From: Brienomyrus brachyistius
Taxonomy: Eukaryota > Chordata > Actinopteri > Osteoglossiformes > Mormyridae
Length of the DNA: 64,000 nt
NCBI RefSeq assembly: GCF_023856365.1
Contig: NW_026042415.1
Span: 248,001-312,000, forward strand
Direction: 5' to 3'
Every line of letters begins with the position of its first letter. The stretch's first letter is position 1. The position numbers and the translations under genes were made by a program. Under the pieces are notes generated by a model. The model was not told the origin of the DNA. It saw nothing but the letters and a program-made list of their open reading frames with translations, and ran no database searches. Shown one piece after another: positions 1-12,383 of the stretch.

Positions 1-1289
1 CCTAGCAGATTGGCCCGGACACCATTACCTGCTTTAAAGTGCCTCGCATGTGACTTATATCATGTAACAAGAGCTTAAGATACCATGTGAATCCAGCACG
101 GAAAAGGTGACGCTCACCCCGAAAAAGGCGCATTCCGGAAGGCGGGCAGCTCCTCTTTTTGTCCTTCTCCCCCGGATCTGGCCTTTCGTGTTTTTAGAGA
201 ACAAACACACTCGTACTGTCTGAACACTAAAAATGCTTTAGAGCTTTTTAAATGGAATCTGACACTTAATTTTCCCCAGAATGAGGACGTCCCTCCAGGT
301 TCTCCAATAAAAAGGAGCCAGTGTGCGAGGCTCCCTGCTCTTTGCATCAAGCGGGTAATTAATGGAGGACATTGCAGCGGCAAAAATTTCACCTTAAGGA
401 TGAACTATGCTGTTGTTCTGACCCCGACAACTGGTCCAGGATCAGGTTTATACCGTAGCTTAATGCGCGTGTAGTGAAAGGTTAGGTGGCAGGCTGTGAC
501 CTCAGGGCCTGGCCCAGCAGAAAAGCTTTCTTTTTTTGCAAGGGGGGGGCGATCGCAGTCACGCTGTGTCTGATCTGGCAAAGTCATTTCTGAGAGTGAA
601 CTCAGAGGCAAAGGAGAAACTCTGACGGCTGGGAAGAGCCGAGCCAACAAGGTACAGCTTCTGTTTATATATTTGTTTCTTAATTTATTTAAAAGTTTTA
701 TATTCAGTTTGTTTTATATGTGGTTTAGTGTCTCATCAGAAGGGTGCCCAGCTTGAGCTGGTTCCGGGAAATTAGTTGCATAAATGAGTGAAAAGTGTCT
801 AAATGGTGCAGCACATGAGCTGGCCTTTGCATAAAAATGACACGTGAAAACGACGCATGTTTCACGTCGAGAGCCACACGCGTGTGAGGTGTGCGGATTG
901 CTGTTCGGGGTCGAGCCGTGTGCCGGCGGAAGGCCCTGGCTGTGGTGTGGTGCTGGCAGGGTGTGCGACCACCATCCGAATCCAGAGGAGGCAAAGCGGG
1001 GGGGTTTGTGCGCCCAACACTGCTATCTAGTTGCAGTGGGGTTGTGCCCATAAATTTGGGTTGGATTATTTTTTTAAAATGTAACATATTAATTAAATAT
1101 TAAGGCAACCAATAATGTACCTACACTGACTGCAAATAACACATAAAGTCCGTCAGATCCTGTCTCTTAAGCCCCTCCCTCATTCCGCATCATTTCTGTC
1201 TTCTACTAATAACTCTACACATCATCACCAAGTGGGACATTCATGACTCACACCTCAGCAGCAGTAAACAAATTTAGCTGGACATATTT
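1..1289. other. Unique intergenic sequence, no gene found
   Basis: Complex, non-repetitive sequence. Open frames on both strands are short, have no domain I recognise and show no convincing splice frame. An AT-rich patch lies at 660-720 and another at 1060-1110. The only structured item is an inverted pair ACGTGAAA (842-849) and TTTCACGT (860-867). Confidence refers to the absence of a recognisable gene. Confidence 0.6.
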
Positions 1290-1521
1290 AGAGATCAGTG
1301 TTGACACACCACAACACACAACAACGAAATGTGTCCTCGGCATTTAACCCATATATGACATTGTGACATAGCAGGGGGCAGCTAACCCAGCGCCCGGGGA
1401 GCAGTGCGTGGGGGCGGCACCTTGCTCAGGGTACCTCAGCGGTGCCTCGTTGGTCGGGGATTCGAACCAACAATCTTTCAGTTACAAGTGCGCTTCCCTA
1501 ACCATTAAGCCACCACTGCCC
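1290..1521 (-). mobile_element. tRNA-derived SINE (fish V-SINE-like), nearly complete
   Basis: Read on the minus strand, the element starts at 1521 with a tRNA-like head. An A-box-like TGGCTTAATGG lies at 1502-1512 and a perfect B-box GGTTCGAATCC at 1458-1468; these would be internal RNA polymerase III promoter elements. The head is followed by a body with GGTGCC, GCTCCCCGGGCGC and a GGGTTAAATGC-like stretch, then a tail with ACATTTCGTTGTTGTG. This order of tRNA head, GC-rich body and TTTCGTTGTG tail is typical of a common teleost SINE group. I recognise the type but will not give a Repbase name. It encodes no protein and depends on a LINE partner for copying. The left boundary, near a short CA-rich stretch, is uncertain by about 30 bp. 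Confidence 0.85.
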
Positions 1522-2400
1522 TCATTTTTGAATGTATAATAGTATAATAGTTCCAAGTTTCACAAACATTAATATTTGTGTTTGTGTATTTTTATGTCTT
1601 GTGTGTGATTTTGAAATGGTTACGTTGGCGGATTTTTTTTGATTTTTGGATGAATTTGTCCTGGATCCAGGCGTACTGTAGACAAGCTAATGGCTAATGG
1701 CTAATGGCTAATGGCTAACGAACTCACGGCTGTCGGCCCTGCATGCGCTGCCTCTGCCTGCCCCTGAGAGCCGCACCAAAACCCCAGACGGAGAAATGCC
1801 AAATTCCCACCCCTGCAGGGACTTTTTAATTTCATTTTTTTCCCCACATCTGACTATCCCTTTAAATATCAGGGCAGGACTTTCCGATTCGGCCACATTT
1901 GTACGTATTTATGGAATGATGGCGGTTTTAAAGCTGCTGCTTTCAGCCGTCCTGTTTCGTATGAAAGCCCCCATGGTACAGGCATACACTCGCACGCACA
2001 AGCTCGCGTGCATCTACACGCTGACTGTTTTGCATTGCTGCCGTGTTTTTGAAATTGTCAGTGTTATTTTTATATTAGCGCTGGGGAAATGTCCTTTTCG
2101 CATGCTTGATCAGCCAATGAAGAAATCCAGTGTAATTGAGGCTCAAGGTGAATTGCATCCCGTTCTTACCCCCCCCCCCCCCCAACTCTCCCCATGACTG
2201 AAAGACCAGGAAAATTCCGGACGGTGATAAACAAACAAATCACATTGACAACAGGAACAGTGGGCTGATTTGGAAGGCATGAAATACATATTGATTCGGG
2301 CACTCAAATCACAGATGAAAATGATCGTTTTAGTGATTCGTCTTAGGCTCTCTCAATAGGGGAGCGAAAGAGCGATTGAGGGTAAGACAGGCAGAGAGGA
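1522..2400. other. Unique sequence with small simple repeats
   Basis: No gene is recognised. A 7-bp direct repeat (GCTAATG, about four copies) sits at 1687-1719. A run of 15 C lies at 2169-2183. A plus-strand open frame of 133 codons (1796-2197) has no recognisable domain and ends inside the C run, so I treat it as chance. Confidence 0.6.
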
Positions 2401-2680
2401 GGGGATAGAGGCAGACAGGTGGGGATAGAGGCAGACAGGTGGGGATAGAGGCAGAGAGGAGGGGGTAGAGGCAGACAGGTGGGGATAGAGGCAAACAGGA
2501 GGGGGTAGAGGCAGAGAGGAGGGGGTAGAGGCAGACAGGTGGGGATAGAGGCAGAGAGGAGGGGGTAGAGGCAGACAGGTGGGGATAGAGGCAGACAGGA
2601 GGGGGTAGAGGCAGAGAGGAGGGGGTAGAGGCAGACAGGTGGGGATAGAGGCAGACAGGAGGGGGTAGAGGCAGAGAGAC
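2401..2680. repeat. 20-bp minisatellite, 14 units
   Basis: Fourteen head-to-tail 20-bp units without indels. Two main unit types occur: GGGGATAGAGGCAGACAGGT and a form with GGGGGTAGAGGCAGAGAGGA. The types are interspersed in patches, as expected from unequal exchange. The plus strand is purine-rich. Because the unit has no stop on the minus strand, three overlapping minus-strand frames stay open here; they are repeat artefacts and not genes. Confidence 0.95.
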
Positions 2681-5600
2681 AGGACACACTGCCCCTTCCA
2701 GAGCTCATTATCATTCTTAATAAGTCTTAGGGAATGAAGGAGCCTTGGGTGTAAATGCAGGATAATCCAGACAGCAGCCAAGGTGAGCGGAAATGTAAGC
2801 ACATGCCAACCTTCTGCTCATGGACAGTATTCTGGGAGATGGGGGAGGGTGGGGGGGGGTCACCAGCATGACGGATACTTAGCGGGCAGCTCACAAACAC
2901 TGCAACAGTTTGCGATTGCCACAAGGAGCGGTTTGGGGGTGGGGGGCTTGGGTTTTCCGAGACCAGCGGGCGATGAGGATGCGTGAGTGTGGCTGTAAGC
3001 TGATGGACCCGAGGGGCACCGGCATCCCTGCTGCACCTAAATAAAACATGTCTGTGCTGCTGCTGCAGGTTTTTCACTGAAAGATTTAATAGAAATTACA
3101 TTTTGGCGGCAAAAAAACATCATCCTTGTGTCGTATTTGTACCGGTGCATGGAGTGAGGCTTGGTGTCCAATAGAGCAGCCGCAGGGATCCAGATGTGTA
3201 CTTTTATTTATTTATAAATACTATATACCAGCATATTTGTGTGGATACATGTACCGTTTCAAAAAAAACTTGAATGCAAAGAGGATGGTTTGCTATCTAG
3301 TCCACTACTACAAGGGACAAAGCAGTAACTGTTCTACCTGGAAAAGACTCTTAATCTTGCAGGAAGTGCACAGTATTAGCGCTGAATCGTTGGTATTTGC
3401 ACGAGCTAATCTGCATGTCGCTGATGCAGGGGGCCGCTGACTGTCCCTTCCGGCTCCCGCTGCCCACCTCTCGCTTCCTGTCAGAATTACACGTGTATGA
3501 ATGCATTAAAAGCAGAGGAAAAAAAACCGTTTGCTTATGGGACAGATCTACAAACAGTGATGATAATGTGTACACTGGGAATCTTCAGGAAAACTTGTAG
3601 CTTGTTGGTAAAATAAAGAAAAACATGGTTTTATGCATTATTGGGAAGAACCCCTGCATGTAGCTGGATTCTGTGATACTTCTCAGCTGCTTGTTCTAGG
3701 CTTAGCGTCAGCATGGATGCGGCACGTCTATCGACGCGGCATGACCAAAAAGGTCTGTCCACTGAAAAAGAGCTGCCCCTTGTCTTACTGGCTGTGCAGT
3801 CACATGTGCCCCCCCACCCTGTCAGGGATGATTTACCCCTGGACAGATGTTTGCTAACGCATGAGGTTACTTTTGTTCTATTTTCTCTACATAGAAAAGG
3901 TTAGAAGTGAAATGCAGAAAACACGGTCCCCCCCCCCCCCCCCCCCCTCCCACCCCCACCTCCCACCCCCCACCCTGGTTACTGCTGGGGGGGATGTATG
4001 GGCTGGGGTTGCATTATTTCAATCCTTTTAGCAGTGGAAGTCAGTTGATAAAGTCAGGAAGTACTGCAGAAATAATGTATCAGGACCCCCACTTTAGTGT
4101 TTTGCCCCCCCCCAGGCTTTCATCATCCCCAGGGACTTCTGACAATGTTCCTTTGCTGTGATAGAGAGCCCCTCCTCCTGCTCCACCCCCCAGCTTTGCT
4201 CCCGCTCCTCTCTCCCATCGGAGGTCCTGGGGGAACCATAGCAGGCGGCGAGGCATCGCCATGGCAATCGGAACACAGAACCCACGGCACGGCAGTCCAT
4301 GGTGACCGCGCGAGGCAGGCGAGAACAAAATGTCACAGCAACAGGTCTCTTTGTCGTCTGCTGTGTTTTTCCAACACCTCGGGGCCCCCGTGGGATTCCT
4401 CAGGTCCTTGGGTTAAAGTTCTGCCTTACAAAGTGACAAAGCCTCTGATCTCGTTTCCCTTCCAAGGTGGAGGTGGTGGTGGGGGGGTCTGAGTCACACC
4501 AGAGGGAGGGGGGACGAGTTTGACAGCTCCCGTGTCAGTCACAGCAGGATGGGGGGGGGGGGGGTCAAAATATCAGTTTTCACTTTCGTTTAATTTTGGA
4601 AGAAGGTGCACAATTTGTCAGTCCTGCTCTCAGCCCCTGAGCTAGAAAGCAGCGTGAAACTTCCACGTGAAACATGGCGAATGTGTGTGTGCTGCAGGTG
4701 AAATCGGAGCCTCCAGTTGACGATCGTCATTTCCCAGCTTGGTCACCAAAAGGCCACCTTCCCACCTCCTTCTCTCCCTGGTCCTGTACATGCAGGTCCA
4801 TCCACTAGAGGCAGCAGCTGCGGTTTTAAGACCCTGCCGAGTCTCACAGAGTTTACCCAGAGCTGCGACCGCTCTCACAGTTCCTGTGTTCACAATTCAA
4901 AAGCTCACGAATAAAGAGAACGAGAGTCATCGAATTTGGGGTTAAAAGATGTGAGAAGGAGGTTTTCTGTCCAGCAGGGGTTACGGAAGCACGCTTGTGA
5001 ACAAAATCAGGATGCTGCTACCATGCTGTATAATTACAACATAATTAGCAAGAGACTCTTTGGAGTTGAGCAATAAGTCCAGGATGAACGTTTGTCAGTG
5101 CAGACTGGGCTCGGTGCGTCCGTGTGCTTTTGTGAACTGCGGCAACCTTAAGAACATAATCTGCTGGTAATAAGCGACTTCTTAGAATGAGAATCAGGCC
5201 ACAGTCTGTTTGTGAGGTCGGGCCGTAATTAGGATTCTCTGTGCACGTGGTTGACACTTTTCCAATGACACCAGGCAGGGCTCTAGGAGCATCCGGCCGT
5301 GGGGTCATGTGGCAGGGGGGGGTTTAGAGCAGGTTGCTGCTATGACCTGGGGAAGGTGCAAACAGTTATACCCCCACCCCCCTGTGACAGACACAACCTT
5401 GCAGTGAGCTCGGTGGGGGTGGGGGGACTGGGTAACGGTAGCTACTGGTTATCAGAATGCAGATGAGGCTGCCTTGTATATGGCGCCGGAATAGTGACCG
5501 CCACAGTCGCAGGCTGAAATCCGAGAGGGGCGCTGCTCTTGGACCATAGAGTCGCCTCTTAGGGAGAGACTCTGCTGCTCCTTGGCACCAGGTTCTTCTC

Positions 5601-6140
5601 CCCTTCTGAACTGAGACCCAGTCATACCTCCACGGTAATATCACTTCAAAATATCATGGTAAAATTCCACTGTGCGCCGGAGTAAATGCATTTCTCAGCA
5701 TCTGTTAGAATGAAGCTCAGCTAAAGGAATTCCTCTACCACCTATAGTCACTCAAGCAATTAGCAAATTGATTAGGAGAACTTCTGCACACCTTCCAGGC
5801 TTTCTCTCCTCATTCTAGGAGTGTCCCGTACTGGGAGGGGGGGCTCGGCGATTGGGAGCAGGGATATCAGAGCGACTGTCTCTCACTGAAGGCTTGAGCC
5901 AATTTTCTACGATGTGATTAAAGAAAAGTTTCGGATTACTTACACATGCTGATTCTTAGGCGTGTGCATGTTTGTGTTTGTGTGTGTGTGTGTGTGGGGG
6001 GGGGGGGGGATAGAGTACACCTCAATCGCTTGTAAGTAACCCCCCCCCAAAGCCCAATTTCTGCTTTTGAAGTCACAGGAACCCGGAAGCTTTGAAGCAG
6101 TGGTCATTCTGGGATGCATTATGGGGAATGCGACAGACTC
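2681..6140. other. Unique sequence with C/G homopolymers, no gene found
   Basis: Long non-repetitive stretch. Homopolymer runs are C20 at 3928-3947, G14 at 4551-4564 and G14 at 5996-6009, the last preceded by a short GT run. Several 60-130 codon frames exist on both strands, but none matches a family I know. Their composition follows local base composition, for example proline runs over the C tracts. Confidence 0.55.
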
Positions 6141-6560
6141 CCCCTTTTATGTACAGATGCTAATTAAATGTTTACCCCATCCCAGGGCAGCAGTGGGGGG
6201 AGAGTTGGTAGCAATTTGGCAGCTAATCAAATAGCAATTTAAATGGAGCCGTTTAAAGATTACAGTGCTGCTCTCGGGGAAGATGCAGTGGCTCAAATTA
6301 AGCTGGAATAGGACACAGTTCAGAGAAGGAAACAATAAAACAAAACCCACTATGTGATTGTTTTATGCATTTATGTAAAATAGACTGCTTAAGATATTTG
6401 ATTTGCAGTTTTAATTAGTTAAAAGGAACACAGGTACATAATCAAGGAGTGTTTTTTCTCCTGAATGGAAAAAGGACCTTCTGTGTTTTTTTCAATTATG
6501 TTCTTCTCTTAGGGAAATTTGCTTTTTTCCACATTGTCTTTATAATTTTACTAATTGAAG
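6141..6560. promoter_or_regulatory. Candidate conserved noncoding block (AT-rich, homeobox-type sites)
   Basis: Complex AT-rich sequence without simple repeats. Homeodomain-type cores recur: GCTAATTAAATG near 6160, CTAATCAAATAGCAATTTAAATGG at 6222-6245 in part, and TTTTAATTAG near 6409. There is no open frame longer than about 67 codons. Such composition is common in vertebrate developmental enhancers, but conservation itself cannot be seen in one sequence, so this is inference. Confidence 0.3.
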
Positions 6561-9430
6561 GAAAATGCAGAATCTATCAAACAGGAGGCCCTTGATTGGC
6601 GGAGAGTCATGACGCCCAGAGGAGTTCTGCTCACTCCAAATTTGAAATTAAAAGGCAAGAAGAAAGAGCGAATTCGACCCAAAGTGTTTGCTGATCACTT
6701 TGCCTGTCTGCAGACAGGTAGTGCGGAGAAGCCGCCCGCATGCATTTCACATACATCAGTGCGCTTCTCAGGCCCAATGGCGTGGCGGTCTGGGACATGT
6801 TAGTGACGTCTCGTTAGCGCAAAACAGATAACGGGTGAAAAAGTTTGCTGGCAGATTTTTGGGCTGTTTACCAGGCAGAGTGAGTGTAAAGCAAAATCGT
6901 GCTTTAGGTTCGATTTTCCACAGTGGAGACTCTCAGACCCCAAGAGTGGGTCCTACAGCCTCTCTGTTCCTCCTGTTTCATGAATCCCCGGCAAAAATGC
7001 AGCAAAATCATCTATAATACCTGCGTGATGGGAGTTACAGTCAGGCAAGAGGCCTCGCCTCTCACTTTAAACGCTTCTTAACTGTATCGTGCCTGACGTG
7101 GGACTGACTCTGCGTCTCGTATGCTGCCTCTCTCTACTCTTAACACAGCCGGGCAACAAAATATAAAAAAGTTTTGTGTCTTGTGTGAAATCGGGATTTT
7201 TATTGAGCAGATGGATGTTATATGGAAGCTAGAAATGCAGTTTAGATGATGTACACCTGCGCTTAGAAATGGTTTTTAATGGTTTTATATATATATATAT
7301 TCACCTATATGTATTTTAATTTTTCTGCAGAGACATATTTTGTGTCTGCCCCCGTGCAGCACTTGTGTTAAATAGGAATTTGCAAACGGCCCTTGATTGG
7401 ACGGTTTGAATATGCCGTGTGCAACAGGAAGCAGGAAGTGGAAACCCAGGTCTTTCAAAATCAGTTTGTGTCGGGGGGTGGGGGGTGTGATTTCAAGCTA
7501 GACCTGTTTCATGCCACTGTTTTATTTAGTTGTCCTGGGTTTCTCACAGAAAATAAGTGATGTGCACTGGGTTTGGGGACAGTCACAGCAGGACCTGGTC
7601 AGCACTGCAGACATACGTGGGCGTGGGGGGTAGGGTGGGGGGGGTGGCACCATGTGACCTGGAAGGGAAACCGCTACAGTTCAGGGGCTCACACATCAAC
7701 GCAGCATTAGATGCAAAGCAAGCCTTTGCTATTGGGGCGAAGCGGAGTGGAAACCTGGGTGAGGCAGCAGGTTCGCTTTTGCCCGGGGGGGGGGGGGGGG
7801 GGGGCATCAGCAGAGGTCATGCAGTGTCCTTCTGCCACCAGTCAGGGCACAGAGAAACTCTGCAGCTTTCTCACCTGGGTAAGGAGGTCCAGAAATGTGT
7901 GGAATGAGCCTGGGTTTAGTGATCCGACCTGCCATGATTGGCAAAGGAACTAAAGTTCTAAAGCTTCTCGTGCCACTTCTGTTTGCTTGCCTTCGCTGTT
8001 CCCAGCGCTACCCAGCCCAGCGTGAAAGCAGGTCAGCGATGCATTTTCAGTTTTTTCCCATTTTGTTACAGTGCTCTGACAATGCCTTCTGTTTGACTAG
8101 GGTGGAAGGTTTTGATAGACGGGGGCGTGACTGGGAGGAGCAGCTGCAGGATGCTGTGTCAACATGATCATTTGCACTCAGATAAAAGAAAAATTAAAAG
8201 CAGGGCTGAACAGAAATGATTTAAGCCAGGTGAGAGGGTTGTAAATACAGGGAAAATGAAGGATTCGCCCTAAAAATGCCAGCCAGGCCGTTTATATGTA
8301 GTCGATTTGGTCCGAGGAATGCCTCCTTGCTTTGTGCACCCGGGGGTAATTAGCAGGGGGGGGGCTTATTGTGGGTTTTCTGCCCAAGAAGCAGCCACAC
8401 CCATTTTCATCGTAATCACTGCATCCTCTCTGGGGTGACGTGCTGTTTTTCTCCATTCCTATTATTATTATTGTTATTATTTTTACTTATAGTTCTTTAA
8501 AGTCCTAAAAGCAGAACACCGTGTTATAGTGACGGATCCAATTAGGTTGAGAAATATTTCATTCTGAGTATGTTGCTCAGGAGTCCAGCAAGCCGCAGCG
8601 TTTGTTCGCAGTCCTAACAGCACCTCGGCAGCCTCCTTGGTGACTCCGGGCCCCGGAGATGCCGTGTGCAAACTGCCGCGTATGTGGACGGAAAATCGTT
8701 CAGATTTAAACTTCCCACAGTTCCAGGAGGGATGTGATCAGGTGATGAGACGTCATGGCAACCCCAGCCACCCTGGGGCGCAGAGATAGGGACAGGGTAC
8801 AGGTGAACGTGGTGGGATCACCTGGTTCGGGCTTCTACCCTGGGAGATTCAAGAGCGGTATTCCACCTAAGAGAGGGGCAGCCTCCTTTCCAGTACCAAA
8901 CTCTGAACGGGGAACGATTTTGCAGCCGAAATCTGGAGAAAAGTTGCCCGAGCAGCGAAGGCGCGGGAAGATGGATTGGTGCCGCGTCGCCAAACATGCA
9001 ACATTGACAGGCAAATATTGTTCCTCGGCTAATGTTGCAATGTAAATGAATGGATCAATCGAGCAAATGAGCGATCAGGAGCCATCGATCAGCCTCACCC
9101 TGGCCTTGCTGTTAGCTATTAGCGAAAGGCTCTACAACTGTAATGCCTCCATGCCCCTGTTTGGAGACAACCATGGAAGACTGGTCTGCACTATTAATCT
9201 GAGCGAAAACACGCCACCCCTTCCGAAGTTAATCACAGCCTGCTCACTGCCGCCTTGGCTACCGTTCAACACACATGTAACACGTATGCCGGATCTGTCA
9301 CCCTTCACCTCGAGGTCATGAGCGGGAACAAGAGGAGTGAACAAAGAGAAAATGACAGGCGTGACAGTGGACTCGTGCGAGACATTGCAGGAAGGTGCCG
9401 GTTTAGGGTGACCAGCTTCAGAGGCTCAGA
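6561..9430. other. Unique sequence, no gene found
   Basis: Non-repetitive sequence with an alternating TA run at 7289-7301 and a run of 20 G at 7785-7804. Plus-strand frames of 80-116 codons cross the G run and code for poly-glycine, so they are artefacts. No splice-framed exon was recognisable. Confidence 0.55.
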
Positions 9431-9880
9431 GGAAAAAAAAGTCTAATTAAGGAGAGGATCTTTCTACAAAGTCCCAGTCCCCAAGCTAAGGACGCTATTA
9501 AAAGCCTCTCTAAGTCTCCCTTTTTTATTTATGGAAATAAAACGCTGGCTTCTTAAACAATAGTCAAGGACTGATTGTAGGGGCACCAGACTTTATCTTT
9601 TTTTTTAATAAAAAACCTGACTTGGTGGAAGTTTAATTAATAAGGGACTTAAAGCTTTAAAAGACGAGGGAACTGGGTCTTTTAAGGGGCCGCTTATTTT
9701 TCCGTCTGGGCTGTCCTCCAAAAAAGTAGTCAATTAGTCTCTTAAGCTGCAGAGACAAAAAAACGTTATTAGTTTTAGCAAAAAGAATAATGGGTTTAAA
9801 AAGGTTCTGCTTGGGAGGCAGACGCAGGCCCAAGTGGCAGCCGGAGAACCTTTTCAAAAGAACCCTGCAGCTGAGAACCT
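9431..9880. promoter_or_regulatory. Candidate conserved noncoding block
   Basis: Complex, A/T-rich, with TAATTAAGG near 9444, TTTAATTAATAAG near 9631 and CAATTAGTC near 9731. It has few repeats and no plausible coding frame. It ends just before a large CCAT array. Regulatory function is inferred only from composition. Confidence 0.28.
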
Positions 9881-9947
9881 TTCAGGCAGAGAGTTTTGTC
9901 CTCCTTTCTTTCTGCACAGTGTGTTTGATGCTCTGCTGATCTGTTTT

Positions 9948-10343
9948 CCATCCATCCATCTATCCATCCATCCATTGATCTGTCCATCCATTCATCCATC
10001 TATGCATCCATTCATCTATTCATTTGTCTATCCATCCATCCATCCATGTACCTTTGATCTGTCCATCCATCATTCATGTTTCCTTTCATGTATTCATCTA
10101 TATACCCATCCATCATCCATCCATCGTTTTGTCCATTTATCCATCCAACTGTCCATCCTCACCTGTCTTTCCAGTACGTCCATCCATGTATCTATCCACC
10201 TCTTTTTCCACCATGCCTATCCATGCATCAATCCGTCTTTTTTATTGTCCATCCATCCATTCATCCATCCATCCGTCCATCCATCCACCCATCCATCTGT
10301 CCACCCATCCATCCATCCATCTATCCACCCATCCATCTTCCAT
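9948..10343. repeat. (CCAT)n microsatellite, expanded SINE tail
   Basis: About 400 bp of imperfect CCAT tetranucleotide repeat with interruptions such as CTATG, CATTT and CTGT. On the minus strand it reads (ATGG)n, the usual 3' tail of the tRNA-derived SINE family seen at 34966-35294. A scrap of that family follows directly, so I read the array as its overgrown tail. Long frames of Ser-Ile-His-Pro repeats across it are artefacts. Confidence 0.9.
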
Positions 10344-10418
10344 GATGGGTTATCAGGTACGTGTTTGAAGTGCAGGACAAACGACAGGGAGCACCCTGGA
10401 TGGGAGATCAGTGCAGGC
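10344..10418 (-). mobile_element. Short SINE 3' fragment between two arrays
   Basis: GGGAGCACCCTGGATGGG at 10388-10405, followed by a CAGTGCAGGCACAC stretch, matches the 3' body of the (GGAT)n-tailed SINE family read on the minus strand. Its tail array lies to the left and its CACA-rich part runs into the 18-bp array on the right. The rest of the element is missing. Confidence 0.6.
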
Positions 10419-10760
10419 ACACAGCCATACGTAACCACACAGCCATACGTAACCACACAGCCATACGTAACCACACAGCCATACGTAACCACACAGCCAT
10501 ACGTAACCACACAGCCATACGTAACCACACAGCCATACGTAACCACACAAGCATACGTAACCACACAGCCATACGTAACCACACAGCCATACGTAACCAC
10601 ACAGCCATACGTAACCACACAGCCATACGTAACCACACAGGCATACGTAACCACACAGCCATACGTAACCACACAGGCATACGTAACCACACAGCCATAC
10701 GTAACCACACAGGCATACGTAACCACACAGCCATACGTAACCACACAGCCATACGTAACC
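10419..10760. repeat. 18-bp minisatellite, exactly 19 units
   Basis: 342 bp made of 19 units of ACACAGCCATACGTAACC without indels. Units 13, 15 and 17 carry GGC in place of GCC and unit 8 carries AGC, which gives an alternating 36-bp pattern at the right end. Each unit contains the palindrome TACGTA. Because 18 is a multiple of three, every stop-free frame stays open (for example the six-residue repeat TTQPYV on the plus strand). These are not genes. Confidence 0.97.
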
Positions 10761-11748
10761 ACACACTATGAAGTACAGACACTTTTCCTGTAACCAGGAG
10801 GAGATCTACAGGAATGACATGTAAGCATTTTCAATGGGCTCAGCCACCGAGGGGGACAGAATGGGAGCCGCCGCCGGTGAGGAGCAGGCCGCCCTGCTGG
10901 CCTCCGTCAGGCCCGTTACTCCTCAATCTTCATACAATCATGTCAGATCATTGGTCATTTGTGCCGCAGCTCTGCTGCTCATCACGCCCCCTGTCGGTCT
11001 CTCTGGCCTCTTGGGTTTTGTTTTATTTATTTCATTTTTTTCCTGAACAAGAACGACTGATTTCTTTAAAAGCAATTTTCATTTCTGATTAATCAGGATA
11101 TGAACGTTTTTGATTTGGAATTCATTAAAATGCCAGTTGTAATTAACATGTCGATCCACATGATATCTGCAAATTGGAAAAGCTGGGACGTGTTTAATAA
11201 ATTTCCCGAAGTACCTGCTTAAAGCTACATGCTACTTCTGTGTAGGCCAGCGGAGGAATATATTTCCAAAGGGAGGGTATCGCCCGCCGCCCTCCCGAAA
11301 TAAGTCTTGATAATGTCAAAATTTGAATTCGATTAAAAATGCGCCGATGACTCGATCTTCATAGTCAGCTGTCTTTACTGTATCCAAAGGTTGGGATTGA
11401 TTTTGTTTCCTTTGTATTCAGAAGCTCGGATACCTTAGAGCCTCATTTTCCAGACTTGGATCTTGGCACCATTAATGACACGCAAACCCAACCCAGCTGA
11501 CTAGTTGGGCTCATCAGAGAACCTGTTGTATATTTTAGGTCTTTGTAGTGGCTTTTGTGAGTAATATGAAGAGGTTCATGATGGCCAAATTATAAATATT
11601 ATTGTTTTTTGAGTGTTTTGCCCTGACTAGCATCCTCTCAAAGGTGTCCCCTTCCTCATTCCCAGTGCTGTATGGGATCCACTCCATTCTCACCACGACT
11701 CTGTACTGGAGGACTGGATTGATCATTATGTCTTTGCAGAGTGACCTT
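10761..11748. other. Unique sequence, partly AT-rich; candidate regulatory block near 11085-11340
   Basis: No gene is recognised. A CTCF-like motif (minus-strand CCGACAGGGGGCGT) lies at 10984-10997. From about 11085 the sequence becomes AT-rich and complex, with a perfect 12-bp palindrome CTGATTAATCAG at 11085-11096 and several ATTAAT/TTAATTAAC-like sites. This part could be a conserved noncoding element, but only comparison with other genomes would show it. Confidence 0.35.
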
Positions 11749-12383
11749 AGGTTCAGAAATGACGCGTATATACCGTTAAGGTTCAGAAGTCATGTGTATA
11801 TACCTTTAAGGTTCAGAAGTGACGTGTATATACCGTTAAGGTTCAGAAGTGGTGTGTGTATATACCGTTTAGGTTCAGAAGTGGTGTGTATATACCGTTA
11901 AGGTTCAGAAGTGGTGTGTATATACCGTTTAGGTTCAGAAGTCATGTGTATATACCGTTTAGGTTCAGAAGTCATGTGTATATACCTTTAAGGTTCAGAA
12001 GTGACGTGTATATACCTTTAAGGTTCAGAAGTGACGTGTATATACCTTTAATGTTCAGAAGTGACGTGTATATACCTTTAATGTTCAGAAGTGACGTATA
12101 TATACCGTTTAGGTTCAGAAGTGACGTGTATATACCGTTTAGGTTCAGAAGTGGTGTGCATATACCGTTAAGGTTCAGAAGTGGTGTGTGTATATACTGT
12201 TTAGGTTCAGAAGTGGTGTGTATATACCGTTAAGGTTCAGAAGTGGTGTGTATATACCGTTTAGGTTCAGAAGTGGTGTGTATATACCGTTTAGGTTCAG
12301 AAGTGGTGTGTATATACCGTTTAGGTTCAGAAGTGACGTGTATATACCATTTAGGTTCAGAAGTGACATGTATATACCTTTAA
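11749..12383. repeat. 30-bp minisatellite, about 21 units
   Basis: Units start AGGTTCAGAAGT and end TATATACCGTTA or TATATACCTTTA. The middle varies between GACGTG, GGTGTG and CATGTG. Two units are 2 bp longer (GTGTGTGTATATA), shifting the reading frame. Repetitive frames of the type YIPFRFRSGV on the plus strand are artefacts of a stop-free 10-codon unit. Each unit holds a TATATA core and some hold TGACGT. Confidence 0.95.
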